From positions 62,001 to 126,000 of the forward strand of contig JAMZAV010000895.1 in the NCBI GenBank assembly GCA_024449915.1: a stretch of DNA of 64,000 bases, written 5' to 3'. Numbering within the stretch: position 1 is the stretch's first letter; every line of letters begins with the position of its first letter. Positions 1 through 10,869 of this stretch are shown here, piece after piece. This DNA comes from Sweltsa coloradensis. Lineage: Eukaryota > Arthropoda > Insecta > Plecoptera > Chloroperlidae. A program made the position numbers and the translations under genes. The notes under the pieces were generated by a model. It saw nothing but the letters and a program-made list of their open reading frames with translations. It was not told the origin of the DNA and made no database searches.

Positions 1-10
1 CATCAAAATA

Positions 11-580
11 TACTACATACAATGCCCTGCAATATCAGCTTGTGGTATTTTGATAAACATGTTGAAGATTTCTTCGTAAAACGCGTCTTTCTTGATTCTT
101 GTTGTGGTGCATTAAGACCAATTTGGCCAATGCTGGACGTCCATACCGTGTTCTTTCGAACATTTACTGGAAGAATGTTTATTTGTCTTTGTAGAGAGAA
201 CTCTGTTTTTGTATCAGTATTAAAGTATTTTTGGGGTAACCTTTTAACGACGCCACATAATTCAGCTTTGAGTAATTCCTTCCTCTTGATTAACCAAGTA
301 CGTTTATAATGGACTACGTATGTCTTTCGTTGAAGCATCATTTTCATAACAATCATATAATACAATGACTTGCAATATATCTGCTTGTGGTATTTTGATA
401 TACATGTTGAAGATTTCTTCGTAAAACGCGTCTTTCTTGATTCTTGATGTGGTGCATTAAGCCCTATTTGGCCTATGCTGGACGTCCGTACTGTGTTCCC
501 TTTGAACACTCACTAAAAGACTTTGTATCTGTCTTTGTGGAGATAATTCTTTTTTGTAACAGTATTAAAAAAACTAGTAT
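11..580. repeat. 343-bp tandem repeat, about 1.6 units
   Basis: The stretch beginning near base 11 recurs near base 354 with about 343-bp spacing. Both copies hold the motif TTGTGGTATTTTGATA followed by a shared AAAACGCGTCTTTCTTGATT block. The second unit decays after about base 575. On the minus strand one frame stays open across most of both units (168 codons), with a repeated basic Ser/Thr-rich segment. I recognise no protein family in it, and the open frame may be chance. A further 57-bp fragment of the unit lies at 2,797-2,853. Confidence 0.75.
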
Positions 581-1144
581 ATCTAGACATATAGTTGGTA
601 GTATACTTGCTGTGGTGACAGAACACCAAGAAGAGTGTGAGTTCGGGCACCCGGGGACAACTAGGCGAACCATTCAGCCGAAGCTTACTATAGGTGACCC
701 GGGGCCTTACCATCGCCTCTTCTTTGCGAGGGGTTGATAAGTATGGAAGATGGAAAGGTCTTGTCTAGAGTTATGTTCCTGGTATTTCGGGGGAGAGCCT
801 GGTCAACACCGATACTGGCTATGGGACGGCCGGGCCTGTCTGATGGACGAGGTTTGAAAAATAGTTTTTGACGTTGTACTTCAGGGTGGGGGGGAATAGC
901 CACGGGATGATCAAAGTTGCGGGAAAGCTGAGTGATGCATGTTTAAAGCATGGGGGAGTCGTTGTTAAGGTGAAGAAGTTATTTTAAGTTTGGAGTGGAG
1001 AGTTTGTGGACATCCTTAGCACACGATTTAGTAGTATTTGTAGTTTGTCAATGTGATATTAAGATGCGCCGCCCCATTTGGGTGCAGCGTAGGATGGTCT
1101 TAAATTACCTGTTTATAAATTAGGAAGCGGTCTTTACGGGTTAT
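581..1144. other. unassigned stretch
   Basis: No convincing gene or repeat was seen. The stretch is GC-richer than its surroundings around 640-900 and contains an eight-base G run near 888. Short frames here do not resemble known proteins. Confidence 0.4.
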
Positions 1145-2770
1145 ATTGAAACTCTGAAATTGAAAATGTGAGCGAATTTCTTGAAACAAAGCTTGGAATT
1201 GAGTATTGGATGTATGACTCTTTTTGTATCGAGACAGTTGGAAATTCAAGTTGGTTTACAGAGCGTTCAAGGTGAATTGAACCGTACGTTGTTATGAAGG
1301 TTGAAGGTCATGTGTTCAATATGTGGCAATATGTGCAATAGCTCCAACAGTTCAAGCGAATTAATTCCTACTCTTCTGATTGCTGGTGTCAGCAATTAAG
1401 GGCACACTCGCATGCATACCCCCCACAAAGAAGGATGGATGTGTAATAACTCTTCGGACAGTATTGACCCCATCCATATTATGGTTGGGATCCATGTTAT
1501 GGTTGGGATCAATACTGTCCGAGGAGTCCAAACTTCTTGACAACCAGACCAAATCGTCATCGTAAAGTACAGAAGTCTAAACTCTCAAATTGAAAATGTG
1601 ATCGAATTTCTTGAAATAATGCTTCGAATTGAGGAATAGATGTAAGACCCTTTTGTATGAGACAGTTTGGTAAAGCAAGTCTGTTTACAGAACGTCCAAG
1701 GTGGAATTGAACCGTACGTCGTTAAGAAGGCTGAATGTATGATATGTGCAATTTCTCTAACAGTTCAAGGGAACGAATGCCTACTGGTCTTATTGCTTAC
1801 GGCACGAATCCCTATAACCATTTTATTAAAATAAAGGATAAAATGTGCTGTTACTCGAATCTATCAAGAAACGGAAAACGTTATTGTTATTTTTAAAAGG
1901 CGGTGACTTTCAACAGTGTTGAGTGTATGATAGTGTATTGTTTGTTGATCATTGTTAATATGTTGTTGTTTATTGTTGTGAAAGTATAAATAGGTTGAGT
2001 TGTGGAGGTTGGAATCAATACTGTCCGTCGAGTCCGAACTTCTCGACAGCAAGACCAAATCGTCATCGTCAAGTTCAGAAGTTTGAACTCTGAAATTGAA
2101 AATGTGAGCGAATTCTTGAAACAAAGCTTGTAATTGAGTATTGGATGTAGACCCTTTTTGCATCGAGACAGTTGGTAATTCAAGTCGGTTTATAGAGCGT
2201 TCAAGGTGAATTGAACCGTACGTTGTTATGAAGGTTGAAGGTCATGTGTGCAATATGTGGCAATATGTGCAGTAACTCCAACAGTTCAAGCGAATGAATT
2301 CCTACTCTTCTGATTGCTGGTGTCAGCAATAGTAAGGGCACACTCGCATGCAAAACCCCCAACAAAGAAGGATGGTTGTATAATAACTCTTCGGATAGCA
2401 TTGACCCCATCCATATTATGGTTGGGATCCCAAACATGTTATGGTTGGGATCAATACTGTCCGAGGAGTCCAAACTTCTGACAGCAAGACCAAATCGTCA
2501 TCGTAAAGTCCAGAAGTTTGAACTCTGAAATTAAAATGTGATCGAATTTCTAAAAATAATTCTTGGAATTGAGGAATGGATGTAAGACCCTTTTGTTTTG
2601 AGACAGTTTGGTAATGCAAGTCGGTTTACAGAGCGTCCAAGGTCAAATTGTACCTTACGTCATTACGAAGGCTAAAGGTAATGACATGTGCAACTTCTCT
2701 AACAGTTCAAAGGAACGAATGCCTACTGGTCTAATTGCTAACGGACGTATGATAAACGATTTTAAAAGGG
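1145..2770. repeat. higher-order tandem array: A-B-A'-B' units, ~940-bp period
   Basis: Four related units start near 1,145, 1,573, 2,083 and 2,514, each opening with a version of AACTCTGAAATTGAAAATGTG. Units 1 and 3 (A type) share GAGCGAATT and a long central block ending in a repeated ATTATGGTTGGGATCC motif. Units 2 and 4 (B type) share ATCGAATTTC and TGCCTACTGGTCT. The alternating A/B arrangement gives a dimer period of about 940 bp, with monomers of about 430 and 510 bp. The array ends by truncation near 2,770. Several open frames on both strands follow the repeat and are not taken as genes. Confidence 0.75.
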
Positions 2771-2796
2771 GGATCTAAAACTGCATTGTTAGATGG

Positions 2797-2853
2797 GTTT
2801 TTGGGGTTACCTTTTAACGACGCCACATAATTCAGCATCAAGTAATTCCCTCA
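2797..2853. repeat. fragment of the 343-bp repeat unit
   Basis: The block TTTTTGGGGTTACCTTTTAA onward nearly repeats bases 228-285 of the array at the window start, in the same orientation. It brackets the A/B array on its far side. Confidence 0.7.
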
Positions 2854-2897
2854 AGTAAGTAATGATGGTTCTCCTGCTTCGCTGTATATGCTATTGA

Positions 2898-3062
2898 CAG
2901 GGTGCTCAAAAGTCTGCTCTGACTCACACCATTTGGAATATAATTAATAAAGAAAGCGAAGATGCAGATAATCACGAAGTTGCTAGAGATTTATCTACTT
3001 GTTTTGTGATTGATGGTGGACACTTACTTCACTGTATTCCGTGGCCTAAATACGCGTCTTAA
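2898..3062 (+). pseudogene. coding-like fragment with a VIDGG...HCIPW motif
   Basis: A frame of 54 codons is open to a TAA at 3,060. It reads through acidic and polar residues (NKESEDADNHEVARDL) into CFVIDGGHLLHCIPWPKY. From memory this resembles a motif found in multigene families of unknown function in invertebrate genomes, with an Ile-Asp-Gly-Gly-x-Leu-Leu core. That resemblance could not be checked. There is no start codon context, and it abuts a Jockey fragment in a different frame, so it is at most a broken remnant. Confidence 0.3.
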
Positions 3063-3525
3063 GTGGTAGTCCACTTGTTTGCAGATGACAATGCCCTGGC
3101 GGCAACCTCCCAATCATGCCAATTGGCCGTCTCCAAACTACAAGAAGGACTAGACACTATAGCCCCCTGGTATACCAAGTGGCAAGTAGGTATAAATCCT
3201 CTAAATCGGTTGCAGTTATATTTACAGCCAGACATACTAGAAATCCCCCCCCCCCTTCTGATCCTAGAAGGAATATCTATTCCTTGGTCCAAAACGGCCC
3301 AGTGTTTGGGTGCGACCTTAGATGCACCCAAATGTGTGTGTGGTGACTTGGAGCCACCACATAAAATCGACATACCATAAAGCTGTTCGTAAAATAGCCG
3401 CTCTGTCCCCCCTGTTCTGATCTCCCAATATAACCCGTAAAGACCGCCTGCTAAGTTATAAACAGATAATAAGAGCATCGATAACCTACGAATACAAATT
3501 AATACAATTATATTCGTATTTTCAG
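3063..3525 (+). pseudogene. Jockey-like non-LTR RT fragment, copy 1
   Basis: Translation begins at FADDNALAATSQSCQLAV, the catalytic xADD motif of a reverse transcriptase. It continues with the typical Jockey-clade thumb: a WQVGINP-like strand, a proline run (PPPP), WSKTAQCLGATLDA, then after a frame change SHHIKSTYHKAVRKIAALSP. The fingers and palm upstream of xADD are absent, so only a 3' part of the enzyme remains. A C-rich run at 3,246 and small indels break the frame. A shorter version lies at 30,949-31,239, again directly upstream of the same unrecognised ORF. Confidence 0.8.
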
Positions 3526-4590
3526 TGGTTTGGTGTCGTGTCGACGTCCAAGGGAGATGTTTGAACGATGGCGACCTCAAGACTTACAAAGACGCTATGT
3601 GGCTACAGGGACTCTGCAACTCTACTCTCATGCGTGGCTCCGTAGTGAGTAACAAGCCCACAGATCTCGCGAGGTCAAATGTTAGTCTTTATAGCTCTGG
3701 GCTTATGGCTCATAATAGTGCCCAACAGAATGCTTATGAAGACATGATGTTGATGGTGGAATTCTGCAACTCTACGTTCATCCATGCCCCGGCAGAGGGT
3801 GGCAAAGTAGACCTTACAGATGACGCGAGTTCAAATGTGCGCCAGCAAGATCATGTGATAGATACTTCAGCCATCGACACAGCCAACATCAGCGAGACTG
3901 GACTCAGCACAAACCGTACAACTGCTCCAATCTTAACTAAAACATTATTCCTTATTAACATATTCTGCATTACGTGCAGTTACGAACAAAATGTAGGAAA
4001 CACGACTGATGGTGATTTTATATTATGTACTTACAAACTCTTCTCACCGAATGACTTTAGCATTGCATGGTTTATCCAAATTTTTGTCGCAATTAAATGC
4101 TATTACGATACATTTCGGTACATCAAGTATAATAAAATTATACCGAAACTTTGGGGAAAAATTAAGAGGAATAATCCCTTTACTAAATTTTATATATATT
4201 ATTTCAACCACTCCAATCCCACACATATTAGCGGTAGGATTCTGTACAACTTACGGCATCGAAGGATCATACAAAAATTTATCCATAACTTATAATGAAG
4301 ATTTCAAGCTTGACTCACCAAGTAACATGGATTTAAACAGTGCGAAGGTGGATGCTGGAGACAGGAAGCAAGAACCGACTCTTTCCCCTCATGCTTCTTG
4401 TACCATAAACATTGACGAAGAAGAACCTGATAATACAAATTTCGAATTTGTTAATGATACTAATCCAGAACCTACTTTTAACTCAAAATTGCGCGTTTAT
4501 CTGGTGTGTTTTCTGATTGCTTTGATTATGTTGTATGAATGTTTTGTGGTGGTTATTATTCTTTACGCTATATTTTCATGGGCGGTTTAA
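3526..4590 (+). pseudogene. unrecognised Asn-rich putative membrane ORF, copy 1 (frameshifted)
   Basis: The first 770 bases form an open frame with its first in-frame ATG at 3,597. The frame then shifts near 4,280 and continues to a stop at 4,588. The N-terminal half contains two related segments built around CNST (CNSTLMRG and CNSTFIHAP), about 50 residues apart, several N-x-S/T sites, and an acidic linker. A hydrophobic stretch FSIAWFIQIFVAIKCYY and a C-terminal one (CFLIALIMLYECFVVVIILYAIF) could be membrane helices. A pyrimidine-rich TATTTTCAG just before the frame resembles a 3' splice site. I know of no family. Compared with copy 2, the first ~370 bp are nearly identical, while 3,900-4,165 is strongly diverged. 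Confidence 0.5.
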
Positions 4591-5553
4591 AACGTGAGAA
4601 AGCTTAAACACTTCTTTTAAAATGAACGAAGAGCCCCTCATTACTAGTTGAATGCGAGATCACGCGAACACATGCGTACCGTCATAGCGACCCGCTGGAG
4701 AGTTTGAAAGATCGGTAGAACTTACCACTTCAGGCAACATTTGCGAGGAAAGTCACAGGAACGGACGGAGAGATCATAAACGGAAAAGGAAGAATCCAGG
4801 AACGAAGCAAATTGGCCAAACCACTAGAAGCTCGCCAGCGCTGGGATATAATCTGTTGTACGAGGGCGTGTTATAGCTGAGAGTAATGCAATGATACAGA
4901 CTTGTGCAGTCCCTTTTACTTCTTGAAATAATGACAATATCGTCTCTATATGAATCAAATCACCCCCGGTACATTATATGGCAACGACATATTCCTGAGG
5001 ACGAACTCAGTGGGCTCCTACAGATCGCACGGCGACACCAATTTGGCCAGCTGTCCGATAAAATGACGTTTATTATCGTACACATTTTAAAATAATCAGT
5101 GTGGTGATGAAAAATACGTGATTTCTTCCTATCCGCCAATCGTAGCCATGTTGAAATTACATTCGTTGCCCACCAGTCTATCAGAGATAGTAGATAGGCC
5201 TACTACGCCGTCAAAGCCTTCCTGGAACTCTCGCATTCTAAGAAGGAATGTGGAAGAGACCTATATTACAATGACCTATGTTATGCTAATCGAAATGTAT
5301 TTCACAACTCATTCATTCATGATGTTTCTTTCTGTATTTACCATATATGTATAATTATTTTAATTACACATGTCTGAAATACTCCCCCGAATGTATGTTG
5401 CATGTATAAAGCTCCTCCTATATTAAAAATCATACTCAAAATTTGGCCGTCATTATTTTGTAACCATTACCATGATGTGCTTTTGTAGAAATCTTATGTT
5501 CGATTAATTTTAAGAGGAATTACTACCGGCGTCATTAAAAAAAAACTGGAATT

Positions 5554-5778
5554 GAAGGCTCAATTTGTAAAAACCAGGTTGATCCATTTATTTTGTTATT
5601 ATTTTGTTGGGGAGTAAATGGCTATAAATAATGTGTTTATTATATTTTAATATTCATTTTTTTGTATAATTTTTGGTAAAGGTTATTGCAACAATATGTA
5701 TTCCAGTGCTTTTTCTACTCAAAACTATTTTATTTTTTTTAAGATAAGGATGTACCTGGTTTTGGCAGTTGGGCCTTC
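5554..5778. mobile_element. 225-bp MITE with AATT target duplication
   Basis: The ends are inverted: GAAGGCTCAA with AAAACCAGGT inside the left end, and ACCTGGTTTTGG with GGGCCTTC at the right. AATT is present on both sides (5,550-5,553 and 5,779-5,782). Copy 2 of the duplication (near 37,605) has the uninterrupted site CTGGAATTACTG, so this is a true insertion after the duplication. No coding capacity was seen. Confidence 0.8.
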
Positions 5779-6236
5779 AATTACTGTTCTCAACCATATC
5801 AAATTAGAAAAAGTTATTCATGTGCATATAGATGGTTTGGTTCAAATATAGCCTAAATTATAAAATATTAAAATATGATGATCAGTACTTTTTAGTCCAA
5901 TATCACAACACAATACACGAATACAATTAAGTAATAAGTTGAACCCCCTAGCAGATAGAATATTAGAATATTTTATCATGCAGACTATTTGTTCTAGCCA
6001 AACCACCCAATAATTCTGGATTAGAACGCAAATTATCGTTATTTCATCTACGAGTGGTAGATAAAGATAAAATTAAACATAATATTCGATAATATCTACA
6101 ATTGTTATGTCGTATTAATTTTATTCTTTCAAGGAAACTAACGTAACTATTTAAAAAATTAGTTGTGTGTTGTATTCTGTAGCCAGCCATTCTAGCCATC
6201 CTATCACCACTGACTCAACTTGATTCCTGACTTCGT

Positions 6237-6240
6237 TTTA

Positions 6241-6308
<68 letters not shown>
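6237..6308. repeat. (ATT)n microsatellite, array 1
   Basis: About 23 ATT/TTA triplets. It marks the point where copy 1 departs from copy 2, whose site has no array, and the left border of the 14-kb inserted complex. Confidence 0.97.
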
Positions 6309-6334
6309 GAGAACCTATTTAATCTTCAGCGGCT
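6309..6334 (+). mobile_element. non-LTR element A, short 5' piece
   Basis: These 26 bases lie between the (ATT)n array and the Ty3/gypsy-type insertion. Setting aside one copy of the GGCT target duplication, their reading frame is continuous with that resuming at 17,562. They are therefore the upstream part of the 5'-truncated non-LTR element A. Confidence 0.6.
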
Positions 6335-6618
6335 TGTAAGGGGTCCACACTCCACAGTCCACAGGGACAACGAATAACTGGGGGTGTGGGGAAACTAGGG
6401 ACAAAGATGGACAAGAGTACGCGATTGAAGCTAATCAATGGTAATTTATTATTAGAAAATACAAAAACAAACACACTGATAATAGGTGAACCACCATGCG
6501 CCTGGGGGGAAACGCGCACTCCCCAACTAACCCCCGCGTCCCCCTTCGGGCGGTTCCCCGTGAACCCTCACCCTCCCCCCACTCCACATACTCCGTGGGT
6601 GGGCCCCGGTCACACACA
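6335..6618 (-). repeat. 3' LTR of the Ty3/gypsy-type element
   Basis: It matches 17,281-17,557. Read on the minus strand it begins TGTGTGTGACC and ends CCCCTTACA, so it has TG...CA ends. It carries an AATAAATT polyadenylation-like signal in the middle. Compared with the other LTR, several mixed short motifs appear here as runs: TCTCT reads as CCCC, AGCTC as ACCCTC, and CGGCCGG as GGGCCCCGG. Confidence 0.85.
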
Positions 6619-6629
6619 GCCCCCCACTT
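6619..6629 (-). promoter_or_regulatory. polypurine tract of the Ty3/gypsy-type element
   Basis: The minus strand reads AAGTGGGGGGC directly before the first base of the 3' LTR. This is the place and composition of a plus-strand primer. Confidence 0.7.
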
Positions 6630-7064
6630 AAAACATATTAAGGCTTTAGTTACAGTGTATTGTAGTAACAAAATGAAAGTATGTTTTTAAGAAAAACCTA
6701 AGGCTAGAAGACTACGAAAAGAACAACTAATGATAACTAACCTAACACCAATTTAGTTTTTTCGTGAATGAAAATCGTAAAACGATTGAAACAATTATGC
6801 ACGTCACATCCAAGACAAAACGTATTTCTACTTACTAAGTGTTATACGTAATTATAGCAATAAAATGAGATTTTTGTTTTAGTGAGACTCAGGCTATGGG
6901 GCCCTATAGAGTGCCATTACTATTTTCTAATACACCCCGAGTTCATCATGATATTATTCGTAGAGGTGTACAATAATTATTACACTAGTCACATCTAAAT
7001 TAAACACATTACCACTTGAGAATAGGCTCACACATTTAAGGCTGCACAGGAGTAGCTATAATAT
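6630..7064. other. AT-rich interior of the LTR element, unassigned
   Basis: No open frame or recognisable repeat was seen between the purine tract and the repeat at 7,065. Confidence 0.4.
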
Positions 7065-7165
7065 CGGCGCGATGCAGTGTCCCCCGCATTTCAGTTGGAA
7101 CTCGGCCCACAATTGTCATATCGGCATAATTTTTTTTTTAATCTTTTCACGATAAAATTTACAAG
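7065..7165. repeat. dispersed repeat R7, copy 1
   Basis: Shares the blocks CAGTTGGAACT, CCACAATTGTCATATC and GCATAA in order with 9,100-9,200. Both copies are AT-rich afterwards. The nature of the element is unknown. Confidence 0.55.
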
Positions 7166-8117
7166 AAACTTGTGTGATGTCGATTTTCGAAATTGAATAT
7201 AAAATGAGCTTATAAAAAATTGCGAACCTGGACAAAATTTTGAAAATTTACCTTCACTTTAGAGCTTTATAAAAAAATTAAAAAACTTTTTAGGGAAAAA
7301 TTTGTACATCACACAAGTCCTAATTTCAACATTTATCTTCAAAATAAAAAAAAAATTACCAAAATCGTGTGAGTAGTTACCGCTAAACTACGAACTACGA
7401 ATGCATTTTTTTGCCGCTATTTTAGGCCTTTTCACCCCCAGAAGGGGCGCCTCTGGCGATACGACTTTTTGGTGACGGGAAATGGTTATTTATGTTCGAA
7501 ATAACAATTTCATTGGCCACAGAGTAAAACTGTTCAGCTAATGCAGAACACCACTCAATCATAATACATGTTTACTGTTTGCTATGAACACGGAAACCAG
7601 TAAGACATTATGTTATTTGGTAACCCTGTTAACTTGAATCAACCCATTTTTTTTTCACGCTAGCCCAATAAGAAACGTACACAGCATAATCATAATCGTG
7701 CATACGATATAAATTCGATGGAAAATGCTAAATTATAGTATGATCTGCAACGGTCATCAGTTCATATTAGGATTACGCCTCGCACATGATGTGAAAACAT
7801 ATTTACTTTATAGCATGTAACGGAACGCAATCTTTTAGCCTAGTATATGATACGTGTCAAATTATAAAAAGACAAAAAATTAAATTTAAAAATTACTCGT
7901 TTTGGAGTCGACCCGGTCATTCGGTTCTATCCGCGCGTTTTTTTTTTTGCGCGAAATTGGAGTATCCACGTCACAAAGTACTCGGACTCAATTGCGCAAG
8001 GCCATTTAAAAATGGAAAGTAAAATAGTTTTTCCAGTTTTGGAGTCGATCTGTGTTTAATTTACACGACTGTCAATACGAAATATCTTAAATATATTGCA
8101 TTAAAATTGTCTCCACT

Positions 8118-8210
8118 GGGAATAGAACCCCGGCCGGTCCCCCCGCTGTCCGGGCGGTCGGGGCGGATGCTCTTACCAAATGAGCATTGGAGACGGCGTC
8201 ATGAATTCAG
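8118..8210 (-). repeat. tRNA-like SINE head
   Basis: The minus strand shows an A-box-like GCTCATTTGGTAAGAGC and, after a GC-rich anticodon-arm region, a B-box-like GGGGTTCTATTCCC. Runs of C and G in the centre and the lack of a clean acceptor stem argue for a SINE head or tRNA pseudogene rather than a functional tRNA. Confidence 0.5.
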
Positions 8211-9099
8211 CCCTATTTGGTAGTTTATTTTTATTATTGGGGTGTGATAGTAAGTGTCGATATAATCAAATACAAATGGTGAACATTGTGGCACTACACC
8301 CAAAAAAATCAGAACGTTAAAGGTATATTCACTTTAGAAAATCTAAAGCCGATCATTGTACAAACTGTATTCGCATGAGCATATCCTCATTACACATGAA
8401 GATATCAATCTTGGTTTTGTTTTGTGCCTTTCAAGAACGAAGTGGTAACGCAATAAATTAGTCCACAGCTGTCCCCACCCCCCTCCAGCAGCAAGCATTT
8501 CTCTTGCAATAGTAAGATATTATTCTCAAGGCCATGCATCGTGTGTAAAGCTGGGCTCCGACAATGTATGCCTGACAAGTATTTACTTTTTTTTACGTGT
8601 TATCCAATCACGCATCATTGTTATTTGTGAATATTGTTTATTGTGCCATGCAAGTACCTAACCAACATACGGATGACATAAATAGCGGATCGACAAACAC
8701 CTTCTGTAGATTTGCCACGTCATCGTCATTAGAAAATTTATTAAGATTACTTTATCAACTTCAAATGATAATTTTGTCTTTCAAACTTGCTCTATCTTAG
8801 CTAGTATCTTTGCTTTGACATGTTTTTGATAATTATATTTTTGGGTGTTGAATGACCTGAGTTACCTGATGGCGGAAAAGGTACATATAATTTCCGAGCA
8901 AAGTTTTTAAACGGTTACTAGTTACTACGATGAAATCTTCTGACTATAAAACGAGAATCATTAGTGTGCAGTAAAGAAAGTAGTACAATAAAGAGATATA
9001 GCCTATACCGATCTGGAACAAACAGACAGACAATGTAAAAATATGGAAACAAATCGGTTACACATGTGTTTATATTAATAATAATATATTATATCATGC
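8211..9099. other. unassigned AT-rich stretch
   Basis: Nothing coding was recognised. A 67-codon open frame at 8,597 has no supporting features. Confidence 0.4.
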
Positions 9100-9200
9100 G
9101 TAATGCTGTCTTCCCGCAGTTCAGCTGGAACTTACTTAGTCCACAATTGTCATATCTGCATAAAATTAGGAAAAATCTATTAACAATAAAATTAACTTAT
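9100..9200. repeat. dispersed repeat R7, copy 2
   Basis: Diverged direct copy of 7,065-7,165, recognised by CCACAATTGTCATATCTGC. Confidence 0.55.
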
Positions 9201-9484
9201 TTAAACTTTATAAAAACATGATACCTCTAAGGAAAAATTTTTGGAAAATAAACATTTGCTTTCGAATACTAAAAAAATATTACACATTTTAAAATTAAAT
9301 ACGCAAATTTCACAAGTATTTAAAATGTCGTGACTTGTGTGCGTGGTTGGGTATTGGAACATTAATTATTGTAGCTTGTTGATTAATATTTTGTCAGCTT
9401 GCATTTCATCCATAGTATCTTGATGTAGGCCTACCATATTTTGTATTGACTATGAAAATAGCAACTAGTGCTAATGAATAAAGA

Positions 9485-9877
9485 AACTAGTGGTGTATCC
9501 ATAAATTCCAATGGGGGGGGGGGGGGGGGGGGGGGGGGGTTGTCAATATGCCAAACAGGGACGGGGTCTGGTGCGAAGCCCCAGCCGCCGGAGGGCCTTT
9601 TCGAAATTTTTCTCGTATTTGACCATTTCAACGTCTCTAAGCACGTTGTGAAATCAATGCATACCTAAAGTGCTATGGAATCATAAAATTTGTTATTGTC
9701 AAAATCTGACTTTGTAAGTAATTGTAATTACCTATGTAAATATCATAGTTAGGTTGCTCCCTCCTTATATTTTTCTTCAATCGATTACACTCGTTTTTTT
9801 TTTTTTTTTGGGGGGGGCTGGGGGGGGGGCTTCAACCCCATAACCCCCCCCCTCGCCCCCTGGAATACGCCACTGAA
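9485..9877. mobile_element. non-autonomous element with GTGGCGTA-type ends (hAT-like)
   Basis: Left end TAGTGGTGTATCCA and right end TGGAATACGCCACTG are inverted relative to each other. Poly-G (9,512-9,539) and poly-G/C runs lie near both ends. CAGTGGCGTA-type termini are common in hAT-related MITEs; the superfamily is inferred because no 8-bp target duplication could be confirmed. Confidence 0.5.
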
Positions 9878-10860
9878 AAACACTACTAAATATACTACCT
9901 ACTACAAAAACAAAACCAAAAGTTTCAAAATCATGTGTTATGAGTTATGCCCTAACGGTTGACGCGCCCTTTCTCTAAATAAATAAAACAATCTGTTGCA
10001 AATTAAAACTGAGCAATCCATTAATTATTCAGGTGATAATATCACACAATAGTTCGATATTATAAACCGTATTATACCTTTTTAGTGCAAGGGCCACTGA
10101 ATCTCTAGCTGATTTGGGGAAGGGGAGTAAAAATGATCACGTAGGATTGATTTGGTACACCTGTGTATCCAATAAAAAAAAATATACAATTATATGTATC
10201 TAATTTGATTTTTTAAAGAATGCTTGGGCTCAAATTTTGGTGTCTTGAGTGGGGTGGTTCTGTTTTACATGGCCACACATCATTTGTTTGAGTACCAAAA
10301 AAAAAATTTCTGGGAGAAAATATTGGTAAAAAGGGATGATAGTAAGCATATCGGGCAATCCGACAATTTCAATTGGCCAGCGATTTTGGCCGAACGGGTT
10401 GAACTTCAACACAAAATAATACTAACATTCTGAAACTAAAATTTTTTGCTTTGACCTTGATTCCCCTTTTCACTAACACATCGCCCCCTCCCCCCCCCCC
10501 CACACACAATCGCATGCAATGTCTGGTCTTTGTCGGCGAAAGTGAACAGCACACACTGGACGCAAGCGAGAAAACGCGTGTGACACACTCACTCACACAT
10601 AGGATCCACCCCTATCTGTCACATTGGGTTGGTTTGGGGAAGAGTGAGACATTATCTCTATCATAAACCCTGCATTTCAGAGTCTCAAAACTCAAGATAA
10701 AAATAAGAGAATCGTTCTCGATAAACTAAAAGGAGCGGTGAGGGATCCATCAACGCACTAAAATAGCCTATCATATTAAAACCCAATTAGTAGTTAAAAA
10801 CACTGTTTTCAATTGTATTCATCACAAGTTTTTCTGTATTGGTTTCTAACATACGTAAAA
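9878..10860. other. unassigned stretch with C/G runs
   Basis: AT-rich DNA with a C-rich run and CACACA at about 10,490-10,506. Short open frames flanking the run exist on both strands and are not credible genes. Confidence 0.4.
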
Positions 10861-10869
10861 GTATGAACT

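Larger units (their letters stand above)
3190..6237 (+). repeat. ancient duplication, copy 1, first segment
   Basis: This segment aligns in the same orientation with 30,960-32,472 plus 36,305-38,065. It includes the RT fragment, the unrecognised ORF, and about 1.6 kb of AT-rich non-coding DNA ending at TGATTCCTGACTTCG. The two copies differ by point changes and by discrete insertions: a MITE here, a BEL/Pao element and a ~620-bp segment in copy 2. Homology continues at 20,355 after a 14-kb interruption. It may be a local duplication or two copies of a dispersed composite repeat; a genome-wide copy count would decide. Confidence 0.8.

Noticed and set aside
1145..2770. Gene family from the open frames in the A/B array
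   Set aside because: Frames fall at the same place in each unit but differ in length and strand and have no recognisable motif.
3526..4295. GTG at 3,526/31,262 as a start codon
   Set aside because: Non-ATG initiation is not expected here; the first in-frame ATG is 24 codons downstream, or the frame is an internal exon.
6386..6690. Pro-rich open frames in both LTR copies of the Ty3/gypsy-type element
   Set aside because: They lie inside LTRs and differ between copies because of run-length changes.
9431..9668. Gly- and Pro-rich frames over the G run
   Set aside because: Products of a 28-base G homopolymer in a non-autonomous element.
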